Source of the DNA: an uncultured Lachnospiraceae bacterium
GTDB taxonomy: Bacteria; Bacillota; Clostridia; Lachnospirales; Lachnospiraceae
Length of the DNA stretch: 7,503 nucleotides
Assembly (NCBI GenBank): GCA_947589175.1
Contig: CANPZR010000120.1
Coordinates: 1-7,503, forward strand
Reading direction: 5' to 3'
Shown here: piece after piece, positions 1 to 5,864 of the stretch
How positions within the stretch are numbered: position 1 is the stretch's first letter
How the letters are laid out: the number at the start of each line of letters is the position of its first letter
The notes under the pieces: generated by a model
What the model was told of the DNA's origin: nothing
The model's database searches: none
What the model saw: only the letters and a program-made list of their open reading frames with translations
Translations under genes and position numbers: made by a program

Positions 1-587
1 TCCTCGTAGTGGTTCACGATATCGTATCCCGCGTCGCTTACATGACAGGTGTCGAAGCACACGCGCAGCTTCTCCGGGTGCTCGCAGCCCTCGTAGATGG
101 CCTTCAGCTCCTCAAAGGTGCGTCCGATCTCGCTGCCCTTTCCCGCCATCGTCTCCAGCGCTATGCAGAGGGGCGTGTCCGCCGTCAGCACCATATTCAG
201 CCCCTTGACGATCTGGGCGACGCCCGCCTCCTCGCCGGCGCCGACGTGCGAGCCGGGGTGGAGCACCAGAATGTCCGAGCCCATAGCGGCCGTGCGGTCG
301 ATCTCTTTCGCGAGAAATTCCGTGGCGAGCTCAAAGGTCTCCGGCTTTACAGTGTTCGCGAGGTTGATGATATACGGGGCGTGCACCACGAAGCGGCGGA
401 TGCCCTCCTTTTCCATCAATTCACGGGCCGCCGGTATGTTCAGCTCGTCAATTTCCTTGCGGCGCGTGTTCTGGGGCGCGCCGGTGTACAGCATAAAAGT
501 GTTGGCGCCATAGGAGAGCGCCTCCTTGACAGAATTTAACATCATATCTTTTCCGTTCATGCCAACGTGAGAACCGATCAATAACAT
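1..587 (-). CDS. nfo: Endonuclease IV (apurinic/apyrimidinic endonuclease), N-terminal 195 codons, cut by the left window edge
   Basis: Endonuclease IV is a zinc-dependent cytoplasmic base-excision-repair enzyme that cleaves DNA 5' of abasic sites and trims blocked 3' ends. The visible 195 residues begin MLLIGSHVGMNGKDMM and cover about 70% of the usual ~280. The metal ligands of the family are in place: His69 (VVHAPY), His110 (LVLHPGSH), Glu145 (ALETMAGKGS), Asp179 and His182 (CFDTCHVSDAGYD). The numbering is almost that of E. coli Nfo. The later ligands lie beyond the edge. The ATG at 585-587 is chosen because GGAGG (593-597) sits 5 nt upstream and the protein then starts where the family starts. 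No frameshift is seen. A promoter at 698-726 and a small ORF in the leader (578-673) precede it. The gene is transcribed away from the two regulators to its right, so it is probably not functionally linked to them. Confidence 0.97.
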   Translation of the reverse strand, partial: MLLIGSHVGMNGKDMMLNSVKEALSYGANTFMLYTGAPQNTRRKEIDELNIPAARELMEKEGIRRFVVHAPYIINLANTVKPETFELATEFLAKEIDRTAAMGSDILVLHPGSHVGAGEEAGVAQIVKGLNMVLTADTPLCIALETMAGKGSEIGRTFEELKAIYEGCEHPEKLRVCFDTCHVSDAGYDIVNHYE

Positions 588-673
588 AAATACCTCCATT
601 CCGGAGCATTTGTGCGATGGGGCGATAGAAAAAAATGTAAACACAGTTTGCGTATGCAGTTTCTCAGCGCCAT
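578..673 (-). CDS. Possible 31-residue leader ORF upstream of and overlapping nfo
   Basis: An ORF of 31 codons starts at ATG 671-673, starts MALRNCIRK, ends WRYLCY, and stops at TGA 578-580, so it overlaps the nfo start by 10 bases. A clean GGAGG (681-685) lies 7 nt upstream of its ATG and about 10 nt downstream of the predicted transcription start of the nfo promoter. It is therefore the first translatable unit on the nfo mRNA. The overlap is of the kind that allows translational coupling or leader-peptide control. The peptide is basic and Cys/Leu/His containing, with no recognised domain and no run of one amino acid that would suggest classical attenuation. It could be a chance ORF; the placed RBS is the only positive evidence. 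Confidence 0.35.
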   Translation of the reverse strand: MALRNCIRKLCLHFFLSPHRTNAPEWRYLCY

Positions 674-697
674 CAAATATCCTCCGTGTTTAAGGTG

Positions 698-726
698 ATT
701 ATAGCACTGAAACGCAGAATTGCCAA
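698..726 (-). promoter_or_regulatory. Sigma-A-type promoter for the nfo transcript
   Basis: On the minus strand the -35 TTGGCA (721-726) and the -10 TATAAT (698-703) are separated by exactly 17 bp, 5/6 and 6/6 to consensus. The start of transcription would fall near 691, giving nfo a leader of about 100 nt that contains the small ORF. No LexA-type operator was recognised around it. Confidence 0.8.
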
Positions 727-779
727 CCCCTGATCCAAGCGGGGGACGATAGAAACGATTATGGCGACGGGTAAGCGGA

Positions 780-983
780 TTATGTATTTTTACGGTATTC
801 CATAATATCCTCTACCCGGCAGTCGAGAATTTCGCAGAACATGCTGATCGTGTGGGTGCTGACGCTCTCATTCCGTTTCATACGGGTGATTTGTCCGGGA
901 CTCACTTGATATTTTTTAATCAACGCGTACTGAGAGATTCCCTTTTTTTTCATGGTAATCCATAGCCTGTCATACACGATCAT
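780..983 (-). CDS. Small XRE/Cro-C1-type helix-turn-helix transcriptional regulator
   Basis: This 67-residue protein is almost entirely one Cro/C1-type helix-turn-helix domain. It starts MIVYDRLWITMKKKGISQYAL. The helix-turn-helix is visible as ISQYALIKKYQVSPGQITRMKR (about residues 16-37), followed by the typical closing segment TISMFCEILDCRVEDIMEY (45-63). It has no ligand-binding or protease domain, so it most likely acts as a small dimeric DNA-binding repressor. The start is ATG 981-983; the ribosome binding site is modest (AAAGGTG, 10-12 nt upstream). It is divergent from the LytTR gene at 1121. The gap between them contains repeated dyad motifs, which fits autorepression and control of the neighbour, though this is inference. 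No strong promoter was found for it; a TATTAT at 1008-1013 on the minus strand is the best -10 candidate. Confidence 0.85.
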   Translation of the reverse strand: MIVYDRLWITMKKKGISQYALIKKYQVSPGQITRMKRNESVSTHTISMFCEILDCRVEDIMEYRKNT

Positions 984-1003
984 TCAAAAATCACACCTTT
1001 CAC

Positions 1004-1032
1004 TTGAATAATAACCAAATTCGGTATACAAT
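1004..1032 (+). promoter_or_regulatory. Probable promoter of the LytTR regulator gene
   Basis: TTGAAT (1004-1009) and TACAAT (1027-1032) are 17 bp apart, 4/6 and 5/6 to sigma-A consensus, with transcription predicted to start near 1039. The leader would be about 80 nt. The spacer is filled by the first of two operator-like repeats (1014-1025), and the second repeat covers the predicted start site, so repression here is plausible. Confidence 0.55.
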
Positions 1033-1051
1033 GATATTGACCAAAAACGGT
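1014..1051. promoter_or_regulatory. Pair of 12-bp operator-like repeats between the divergent regulators
   Basis: ACCAAATTCGGT (1014-1025) and ACCAAAAACGGT (1040-1051) match at 10 of 12 positions as direct repeats, 26 bp start to start. The first is also an almost perfect palindrome (its reverse complement is ACCGAATTTGGT), the second has ACC/GGT ends. One lies between -35 and -10 of the plus-strand promoter and the other lies at its predicted start site. On the minus strand both read ACCG-NN-TTTGGT, which also loosely resembles the half-sites of LytTR proteins. Binding by the XRE protein, the LytTR protein, or both is inferred from position only. Confidence 0.5.
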
Positions 1052-1120
1052 TAATGTGCGCGGCGGATCAGGGGAGTCCGGGGGACGTAATAAACTTTAA
1101 GAAAGATAAAGGAACTTGAG

Positions 1121-1792
1121 ATGGATATCATTGTAAGTGGATACCGCTGGGAAAAAAGCAAAGCCCAGATCGAGGAGATGTTCCGGGAGCGACGAGATTA
1201 CCGGATTCATTATTGGGATATAGAAGAAGTACGCAAACGTCTAAGGAAGAAATCCCTCGCCTGCGACATCTGCGTTATCTTCACCGGAAGCACGGTGGGA
1301 TATTTGTTAAAAGAGATGGAGCAGATCTATAATTGCTGCCAGTTGATCGTAGTCAGTGACACCTACGACATTCTTCCTTTTTTATACAAACAGGGTCACG
1401 ACTACTGGATCTCCCAGTCCAAACTGGAATCTGAACTGCCGGAGGCAGTGGAGCTTCTGGGAGAACAGGGAACGAACCAGCGCTATTTCATCTGTACAGG
1501 GCAGGGAAAGCGCTGGCGGATTCCCCTGAGCAAAATTTATTACGCGGAGATCCGCGGAAGAAAGTTAAAGATTCACGACGCGGAGGGAGTTGTAGTGACC
1601 ATCAACAGCTCAATCGCGGAGTTTATTAAAAAAGTTCCTGAAAATTTTCAGAAAGTGCACGCCAGCTATGTGGTGAACACGGATTATCTGCGCGCTATGG
1701 ACAGCGGGGAGTGCGTGCTGGAGGGCGGCGTCCGGATTCCTGTGAGCAGGGAGCGGGGCAAAGAGCTCAACGCCTTTTTCCAGGAGCGGTGA
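1121..1792 (+). CDS. LytTR-family DNA-binding regulator with a degenerate receiver-like N-terminal domain
   Basis: This 223-residue protein has the layout of an AgrA/LytR-type response regulator. Residues about 125-220 form a LytTR DNA-binding domain, recognisable from RWRIPLSKIYYAEIRGRKLKI, followed by NFQKVHASYVVNTDYL and then IPVSRERGKELNAFF. The N-terminal ~115 residues look like a receiver fold: an alternating strand/helix pattern, with IVVSDTYDILPFLYKQGHDYW matching the beta4-alpha4-beta5 region. However, the phosphoacceptor Asp position reads DICVIFTGS, the acidic pair at the N-terminus is absent (MDIIVSGY), and the usual Lys after beta5 is replaced in YWISQS. It is therefore probably not controlled by ordinary aspartate phosphorylation. 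AAAGGA (1108-1113) lies 7 nt before the ATG. No histidine kinase is adjacent; its only regulatory partner in view is the divergent XRE gene. Targets are unknown. Confidence 0.9.
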   Translation: MDIIVSGYRWEKSKAQIEEMFRERRDYRIHYWDIEEVRKRLRKKSLACDICVIFTGSTVGYLLKEMEQIYNCCQLIVVSDTYDILPFLYKQGHDYWISQSKLESELPEAVELLGEQGTNQRYFICTGQGKRWRIPLSKIYYAEIRGRKLKIHDAEGVVVTINSSIAEFIKKVPENFQKVHASYVVNTDYLRAMDSGECVLEGGVRIPVSRERGKELNAFFQER

Positions 1793-1798
1793 AATATC

Positions 1799-1827
1799 TT
1801 GACATTTCGGCATTTTTTCCATAAAAT
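1799..1827 (+). promoter_or_regulatory. Strong sigma-A-type promoter for metG-tatD
   Basis: A perfect -35 TTGACA (1799-1804) is followed after exactly 17 bp by TAAAAT (1822-1827, 5/6). It starts 6 nt after the stop codon of the LytTR gene, so metG does not depend on read-through from that gene. Transcription would begin near 1834 and the metG leader would be about 145 nt long. No T-box signature (a TGGNACCGCG-type antiterminator) was found in that leader. Confidence 0.8.
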
Positions 1828-1889
1828 AGGTAAATAGTCAAACAGCCGCATGGACGGCGGAAAACAGACAGGGTTCGCTATGAATGGCA

Positions 1890-1967
1890 GATGAGAAATC
1901 GTACTCGCGAATTTCTCATCGCCCCCTCGCGACAAGTCGCTAGAGCGAACTTGTTCGCTCAGAAATG
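1890..1967 (+). repeat. Palindrome-rich intergenic element, copy 1, in the metG leader
   Basis: Three successive dyads lie in 70 bp: a perfect 10-bp stem GATGAGAAAT/ATTTCTCATC (1890-1899 with 1911-1920, 11-nt loop), a short GCGA-CAAG-TCGC (1929-1940), and GAGCGAAC-TT-GTTCGCTC (1943-1960). The last 21 bases (1947-1967) recur without a mismatch at 6935-6955 before the lipoprotein gene, again ending immediately before or within the ribosome binding site. None of the stems is followed by a T-run, so they are not intrinsic terminators. Whether this is a dispersed repeat of the genome or a cis-regulatory RNA cannot be decided from two copies. Confidence 0.7.
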
Positions 1968-1977
1968 GAGGAATAGT

Positions 1978-3936
1978 ATGGAAATGAAACCTTATTACCT
2001 GACGACGGCTATTGCCTACACATCCGGCAAGCCGCACATCGGGAATACTTATGAGATCGTACTGGCAGACGCGATTGCGCGTTACAAGCGCTTTCAGGGA
2101 TACGATGTGCGCTTTCAGACCGGAACGGACGAGCACGGGCAGAAAATCGAGCTGAAGGCCGGCGAGCAGGGCACGACGCCGAAGGAGTTCGTGGACGAGG
2201 TGTCCGCGGAGATCCGGCGGATCTGGGATCTGATGAACACATCTTACGACCGCTTTATCCGGACGACGGACGCGGATCATGAAAAACAGATTCAGAAGAT
2301 TTTTAAAAAATTATATGATAAAGGCGATATTTACAAGGGATTTTACGAGGGAATGTACTGCACGCCCTGCGAGTCCTTTTTTACGCCCTCGCAGCTGGTA
2401 GACGGCAAGTGTCCGGACTGCGGGCGCGAGTGCCAGCCCGCGCGGGAGGAGGCGTATTTTCTCAAGCTGAGCAAGTACCAGGACCGCCTTATGAAGCACA
2501 TCGAGGAGCACCCGGAGTTTATTCAGCCGGAGTCCCGGAAAAATGAGATGGTGAACAATTTCCTGAAACCGGGCCTGCAGGACCTCTGCGTGTCCCGCAC
2601 CAGCTTTAAGTGGGGGATTCCGGTGGATTTTGATCCGGGACATATTGTGTATGTGTGGCTGGACGCTCTCAGCAACTATATTACCGGGCTGGGGTATGAC
2701 GCGGACGGGAACCACGGCGAGCTGTACGAGAAGTACTGGCCGGCGGATCTGCACCTGATCGGAAAGGATATTATCCGGTTCCACACCATTTACTGGCCTA
2801 TTGTACTGATGGCTCTGGACGTGCCGTTGCCTAAGCAGGTGTTCGGGCACCCGTGGCTTTTGCAGGGGGACGGCAAGATGAGCAAGTCCAAGGGGAACGT
2901 GCTGTACGCCGACGATCTGGTGGACCGCTTCGGCGTGGACGCGGTGCGATATTTTGTGTTGCACGAGATGCCTTTTGACAACGACGGCGTCATCACCTGG
3001 GAGCTGATGGTGGAGCGGATGAACTCCGACCTTGCCAACACGCTGGGGAATCTGGTGAACCGCACCATTTCCATGAGCAACAAGTATTTCGGCGGCGTTG
3101 TGGAAAATAAGGGCGTGGAGGAAGCGGTGGACGCGGATTTAAAGGCGGTCGCCGAGGGCGCGCTCGCAAAGGTCACCGCGAAGATGGATGAGCTGCGTGT
3201 GGCGGACGCTATTACGGAGATTTTTACGCTGTTCAAGCGTTGCAACAAATATATTGACGAGACGGAGCCGTGGGTTTTAGCAAAGGACGAGGCGAAGAAG
3301 GACCGCCTGGCGACGGTTCTGTACAATCTGATTGAGGGAATCCGCATCGGCGCGGTGCTGCTTGAATCCTTTATGCCGGAGACATCGGAGAAAATTCTGG
3401 CGCAGATTCACGCGGAGAAGTGCGGCATGGAAGGCGTGGAGAAATTCGGCGGATATGTTTCGGGCACGAAGGTCGTGGAAAAGCCGGAAATCCTCTTTGC
3501 CCGTCTGGATGTGGACGAGGTGCTGAAGGAGGTCGAGGCCGCCAGGGCGTCCGATGAGCCGGAGAGCGCGGCAGAGGAGCCGCAGGATGGAATTGACATC
3601 GAGGCGAAGCCGGAAATTACTTTTGATGATTTTACGAAAATGCAGTTCCAGGTGGGCGAGGTCATCGCCTGCGAGGCGGTGGAGAAGTCCAAAAAGCTGC
3701 TCTGCTCCCAGGTGCGCATCGGCAGTCAGGTAAAGCAGATCGTGTCGGGCATTCGCAAGTACTACGCGCCGGAGGAGATGGTGGGAAAGAAGGTCATGGT
3801 CCTCGTGAACCTAAAGCCCGCTAAGTTAGCCGGCGTGCTCTCGGAGGGCATGATTCTTCTCGCGGAGGACGCGGAGGGCAATCTCGCCCTTATGACGCCG
3901 GAGAAATATATGCCGGCGGGAGCGGAGATCTGCTGA
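1978..3936 (+). CDS. metG: Methionyl-tRNA synthetase with C-terminal tRNA-binding domain
   Basis: MetG is a cytoplasmic class I aminoacyl-tRNA synthetase that charges tRNA-Met with methionine using ATP. The 652 residues show the full family layout. The first signature is HIGN at 20-23, a variant of HIGH. A zinc knuckle of four cysteines (C128, C131, C145, C148) lies in the insertion. KMSKS is at 300-304 in the segment GDGKMSKSKGNVLYADD. An alpha-helical anticodon-binding region follows, then an acidic linker rich in Glu/Ala (about 520-540) and an EMAP/Trbp111-type OB-fold from about 545 (FDDFTKMQFQVGEVI to the end), used for dimerisation and tRNA binding. The frame is open upstream to 1891, but ATG 1978 is chosen because GGAGG (1967-1971) is 6 nt upstream and MEMKPYYLTTAIAY is the family N-terminus. 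The stop overlaps the tatD start. Confidence 0.98.
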   Translation: MEMKPYYLTTAIAYTSGKPHIGNTYEIVLADAIARYKRFQGYDVRFQTGTDEHGQKIELKAGEQGTTPKEFVDEVSAEIRRIWDLMNTSYDRFIRTTDADHEKQIQKIFKKLYDKGDIYKGFYEGMYCTPCESFFTPSQLVDGKCPDCGRECQPAREEAYFLKLSKYQDRLMKHIEEHPEFIQPESRKNEMVNNFLKPGLQDLCVSRTSFKWGIPVDFDPGHIVYVWLDALSNYITGLGYDADGNHGELYEKYWPADLHLIGKDIIRFHTIYWPIVLMALDVPLPKQVFGHPWLLQGDGKMSKSKGNVLYADDLVDRFGVDAVRYFVLHEMPFDNDGVITWELMVERMNSDLANTLGNLVNRTISMSNKYFGGVVENKGVEEAVDADLKAVAEGALAKVTAKMDELRVADAITEIFTLFKRCNKYIDETEPWVLAKDEAKKDRLATVLYNLIEGIRIGAVLLESFMPETSEKILAQIHAEKCGMEGVEKFGGYVSGTKVVEKPEILFARLDVDEVLKEVEAARASDEPESAAEEPQDGIDIEAKPEITFDDFTKMQFQVGEVIACEAVEKSKKLLCSQVRIGSQVKQIVSGIRKYYAPEEMVGKKVMVLVNLKPAKLAGVLSEGMILLAEDAEGNLALMTPEKYMPAGAEIC

Positions 3937-4724
3937 TGGAAACGAGCGAAAAGCCTTTTATTTTTGACACGCACAGCCACTACGACGACGAGGCGTTCGA
4001 CGCGGACCGCGACGCCCTTCTGACGGGACTGCGGGAAAAGGGAATCGGCGCCGTCGTCAACGTGGGGGCGAGCATGGATTCCTGCCGGACGGCGCTCAAG
4101 CTGGCGGAACAGTACCCGTTTGTCTACGCCGCCCTGGGAGTGCACCCCAGCGAGGTGGAGGAGCTGACGGAGGCGGATATGGACTGGATCCGTCAGCAGG
4201 CGGGGCACGAGAAGGTGGTCGCCATCGGAGAATTTGGGCTGGACAGGCACTGGCCGGAGCCGGAGCTCTCCGTGCAGAGAAAATGGTTTCTGCGCCAGAT
4301 TGAGCTCGCCAAGGACACGGGACTTCCCATTATTATACACAGCAGGGAGGCTGCCGCGGAGACGATGGAGATTCTGACAGGTACAAAGGCCTACGACTGC
4401 GGCGGCGTGATCCACTGCTATTCGTACTCGCCGGAGATGGCGGCGGAATATGTGGATATGGGATTTTATATCGGCGTGGGCGGCGTGGTCACATTTAAAA
4501 ATGGAAAAAAATTAAAGCAGACCGTGGAGCAGATTCCGCTGGAGCGGATTGTGCTGGAGACGGACTGCCCATATCTGGCGCCGGAGCCGAACCGGGGAAA
4601 GCGAAATGACTCCTCATATCTGCCCCTCGTGGCAGATGAAATTGCGAAGATTCGGGGTATTTCCGCGGACGAGGTGATCCGTGCCACATGGGAGAACGCC
4701 AGGAGGCTGTACCGGATTCCGTGA
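3936..4724 (+). CDS. tatD: TatD-family metal-dependent deoxyribonuclease
   Basis: TatD-family enzymes are cytoplasmic TIM-barrel, divalent-metal hydrolases with 3'-5' exonuclease activity implicated in DNA repair and DNA degradation. The 262 residues match the usual length. The metal ligands are visible: His13 and His15 in FDTHSHYDD, Glu99 in AIGEFGLD, His135 in IIIHSRE, His160 in VIHCYSYS and Asp210 in VLETDCPYLAPEP. The start ATG shares its A with the metG stop (TGATG at 3934-3938), and GGAGA (3924-3928) lies 7 nt upstream, so it is translationally coupled to metG. This metG-tatD order is also known from other Firmicutes (metS-yabD in Bacillus). Its exact substrate in this organism is not shown by sequence. 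The generic family name is safe; the symbol follows family usage. Confidence 0.96.
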   Translation: METSEKPFIFDTHSHYDDEAFDADRDALLTGLREKGIGAVVNVGASMDSCRTALKLAEQYPFVYAALGVHPSEVEELTEADMDWIRQQAGHEKVVAIGEFGLDRHWPEPELSVQRKWFLRQIELAKDTGLPIIIHSREAAAETMEILTGTKAYDCGGVIHCYSYSPEMAAEYVDMGFYIGVGGVVTFKNGKKLKQTVEQIPLERIVLETDCPYLAPEPNRGKRNDSSYLPLVADEIAKIRGISADEVIRATWENARRLYRIP

Positions 4725-4848
4725 TAGACGGATTTTCACCGAAAAAAAATAGTGGTTTTTGTTGATAAATGGCGGATTTTGTCAAAAACGATGCTAATTT
4801 TGCTGAAAAATTTTGCTTAAAAATACAGATGATATAGAGAAAAAAGCA
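4725..4848. other. A/T-tract-rich gap between tatD and rsmA
   Basis: This gap contains a series of T-tract/A-tract pairs: TTTT-CACCG-AAAA (from 4733), TTTT-GTC-AAAAA (from 4777), TTTT-GCTG-AAAAA (from 4798) and TTTT-GCTT-AAAAA (from 4811), with another T-run at 4756. Several T-tracts are about 21 bp apart, two helical turns, which could bend the DNA. A possible extended -10, TGA-TATAGA (4830-4838), lies just before the rsmA ribosome binding site, but it has no good -35. No intrinsic terminator with a GC stem and T-run was found, so rsmA may be served both by read-through from metG-tatD and by a weak local promoter. Confidence 0.35.
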
Positions 4849-4861
4849 GGGAGGACGGGGC

Positions 4862-5728
4862 GTGGCAGAGCTTGGCAGCCCGCAGGAGACGATACAGGTC
4901 CTGCAAAAGCATGATTTTCATTTTCAAAAAAAATACGGACAGAATTTTCTGATCGATCCTCATGTGCTGAACAAAATTATCGACGCCGCGGACGTGGGGC
5001 GAGATGATTTTGTGCTGGAAATCGGTCCGGGCATCGGCACCATGACGCAGTATCTGGCCGAGCGCGCCGGGCGCGTGCTGGCGGTGGAAATCGACCACAA
5101 CCTGATTCCGATTCTGCGGGAGACGCTGGCGGAATATGACAATGTGGAGGTCCGCCAGGGGGACATTTTAAAGGAAGATATCGCCGCTATCGCGCGGGAG
5201 TACAATGGAGGAAAGCCTATCAAGGTGGTGGCGAATCTCCCGTATTATATCACAACTCCGATTATTATGGGGCTCTTTGAGAGCCATGTGCCGCTTGCCA
5301 ATGTGACGGTGATGGTCCAGAAGGAGGTGGCGGAGCGCATGAGGGCGAAGCCGGGGACGAAGGACTACGGCGCGTTGTCGCTGGCGGTGCAGTATTACGC
5401 CGAGCCGTATCTGGCGGCGAACGTGCCGCCCAACTGCTTTATTCCCAGGCCGAATGTGGGCAGCGCGGTCGTGCGGCTCACCTGCCTTGCGCGGCCTCCG
5501 GTGGAGGTGGCGGATGAGAGGCTGATGTTCCGGCTGATCCGGGCGTCTTTTAACCAGCGGCGCAAGACCTTGCAGAACGGGCTCGCCAACAGCGGGGAGC
5601 TGGATTTTTCAAAAGAGGAAATCGGACAGGCGATACAGGCGGTGGGACTGCCGCCCGATATCCGGGGAGAAAAGCTGGGGCTGGCGGAATTTGCCGCGCT
5701 GGCGGACGCATTGACGACGCCTGTATAA
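4862..5728 (+). CDS. rsmA: 16S rRNA (adenine1518/1519-N6)-dimethyltransferase
   Basis: RsmA (KsgA) uses S-adenosylmethionine to dimethylate two adjacent adenines in the 3' terminal loop of 16S rRNA during late 30S subunit maturation. The 288-residue product has the family N-terminus KKYGQNFLIDPHVLNKII, the SAM-binding motif EIGPGIGT at 53-60, the acidic end of strand 2 at Glu77 (AVEID), GDIL at 100-103, and the catalytic NLPYY at 125-129. The C-terminal helical domain follows, with FIPRPNVGSAVV and RASFNQRRKTLQNGL. The start is GTG 4862, supported by GGGAGG (4849-4854) 7 nt upstream and by the N-terminal length of homologues. A later ATG at 4910 would be too close to the conserved FQKKYGQNF. 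In Bacillus, yabE and rnmV lie between tatD and ksgA; here neither is present. Loss of this gene is known in other bacteria to cause kasugamycin resistance. Confidence 0.97.
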   Translation: MAELGSPQETIQVLQKHDFHFQKKYGQNFLIDPHVLNKIIDAADVGRDDFVLEIGPGIGTMTQYLAERAGRVLAVEIDHNLIPILRETLAEYDNVEVRQGDILKEDIAAIAREYNGGKPIKVVANLPYYITTPIIMGLFESHVPLANVTVMVQKEVAERMRAKPGTKDYGALSLAVQYYAEPYLAANVPPNCFIPRPNVGSAVVRLTCLARPPVEVADERLMFRLIRASFNQRRKTLQNGLANSGELDFSKEEIGQAIQAVGLPPDIRGEKLGLAEFAALADALTTPV

Positions 5729-5738
5729 TCCGTATAAA
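5711..5738 (+). promoter_or_regulatory. Probable promoter of the S1-domain gene, overlapping the end of rsmA
   Basis: TTGACG (5711-5716, 5/6) and TATAAA (5733-5738, 5/6) are separated by 16 bp and span the rsmA stop codon. Transcription would start near 5746, leaving a leader of about 120 nt that contains the 14-bp tandem repeat. A second -10-like TATAAT at 5724-5729 lacks a -35 at the right distance. Confidence 0.5.
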
Positions 5739-5757
5739 AATGAAACGGATTTAAAGT

Positions 5758-5785
5758 GTTTGAGATTTCGAGTTTGAGATTTCAA
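5758..5785 (+). repeat. Two-copy 14-bp tandem repeat upstream of the S1-domain gene
   Basis: GTTTGAGATTTC occurs identically at 5758-5769 and 5772-5783, each followed by GA or AA, giving a period of 14 bp. It lies in the predicted leader of the S1 gene. No function is evident. Confidence 0.75.
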
Positions 5786-5864
5786 GAGTGCGAGGTATGT
5801 AGAAATTTGCAATATCAAGGGGATATCTGTTGTCCCCCGTAAAAGTATAGAATGGAGGCAGAAG

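Noticed and set aside
9..539. Plus-strand open frames of 138 and 176 codons across 9-539
   Set aside because: They are antisense to nfo, whose metal-binding motifs are intact on the minus strand; the plus-strand products show no family features.
727..779. Terminator for the XRE gene (CCCC...GGGG dyad on the minus strand)
   Set aside because: Only four G-C pairs around an 11-nt loop and no T-run; it borders the -35 of the nfo promoter instead.
1828..1977. T-box or S-box riboswitch in the metG leader
   Set aside because: The leader is only about 145 nt and lacks the T-box core, a terminator with T-run and the S-box conserved stems; the palindromes present belong to the repeated element.
1891..1977. 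Upstream start of metG at ATG 1891, giving 29 extra residues
   Set aside because: That ATG lies in the palindromic element, lacks an RBS, and the added residues are not part of the family; ATG 1978 has GGAGG at 6 nt.
1684..2964. Long open frames on the minus strand opposite the LytTR gene and metG (1684-2280, 2311-2964)
   Set aside because: They lie antisense to a fully recognised synthetase, have no convincing ribosome binding sites and translate to Arg/His/Leu-rich proteins without known motifs, as expected from reading G+C-rich codons backwards.
3408..4415. Minus-strand open frames across the end of metG and tatD (3408-3719, 3762-4415)
   Set aside because: Both are shadows of conserved plus-strand genes and have no promoter or RBS support.
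5818..5838. Terminator hairpin GGGGA...TCCCC upstream of the S1 gene
   Set aside because: It has a five-base-pair stem but is followed by GTAAAAG, with no T-run, and it lies just before the gene's RBS rather than at an operon end.
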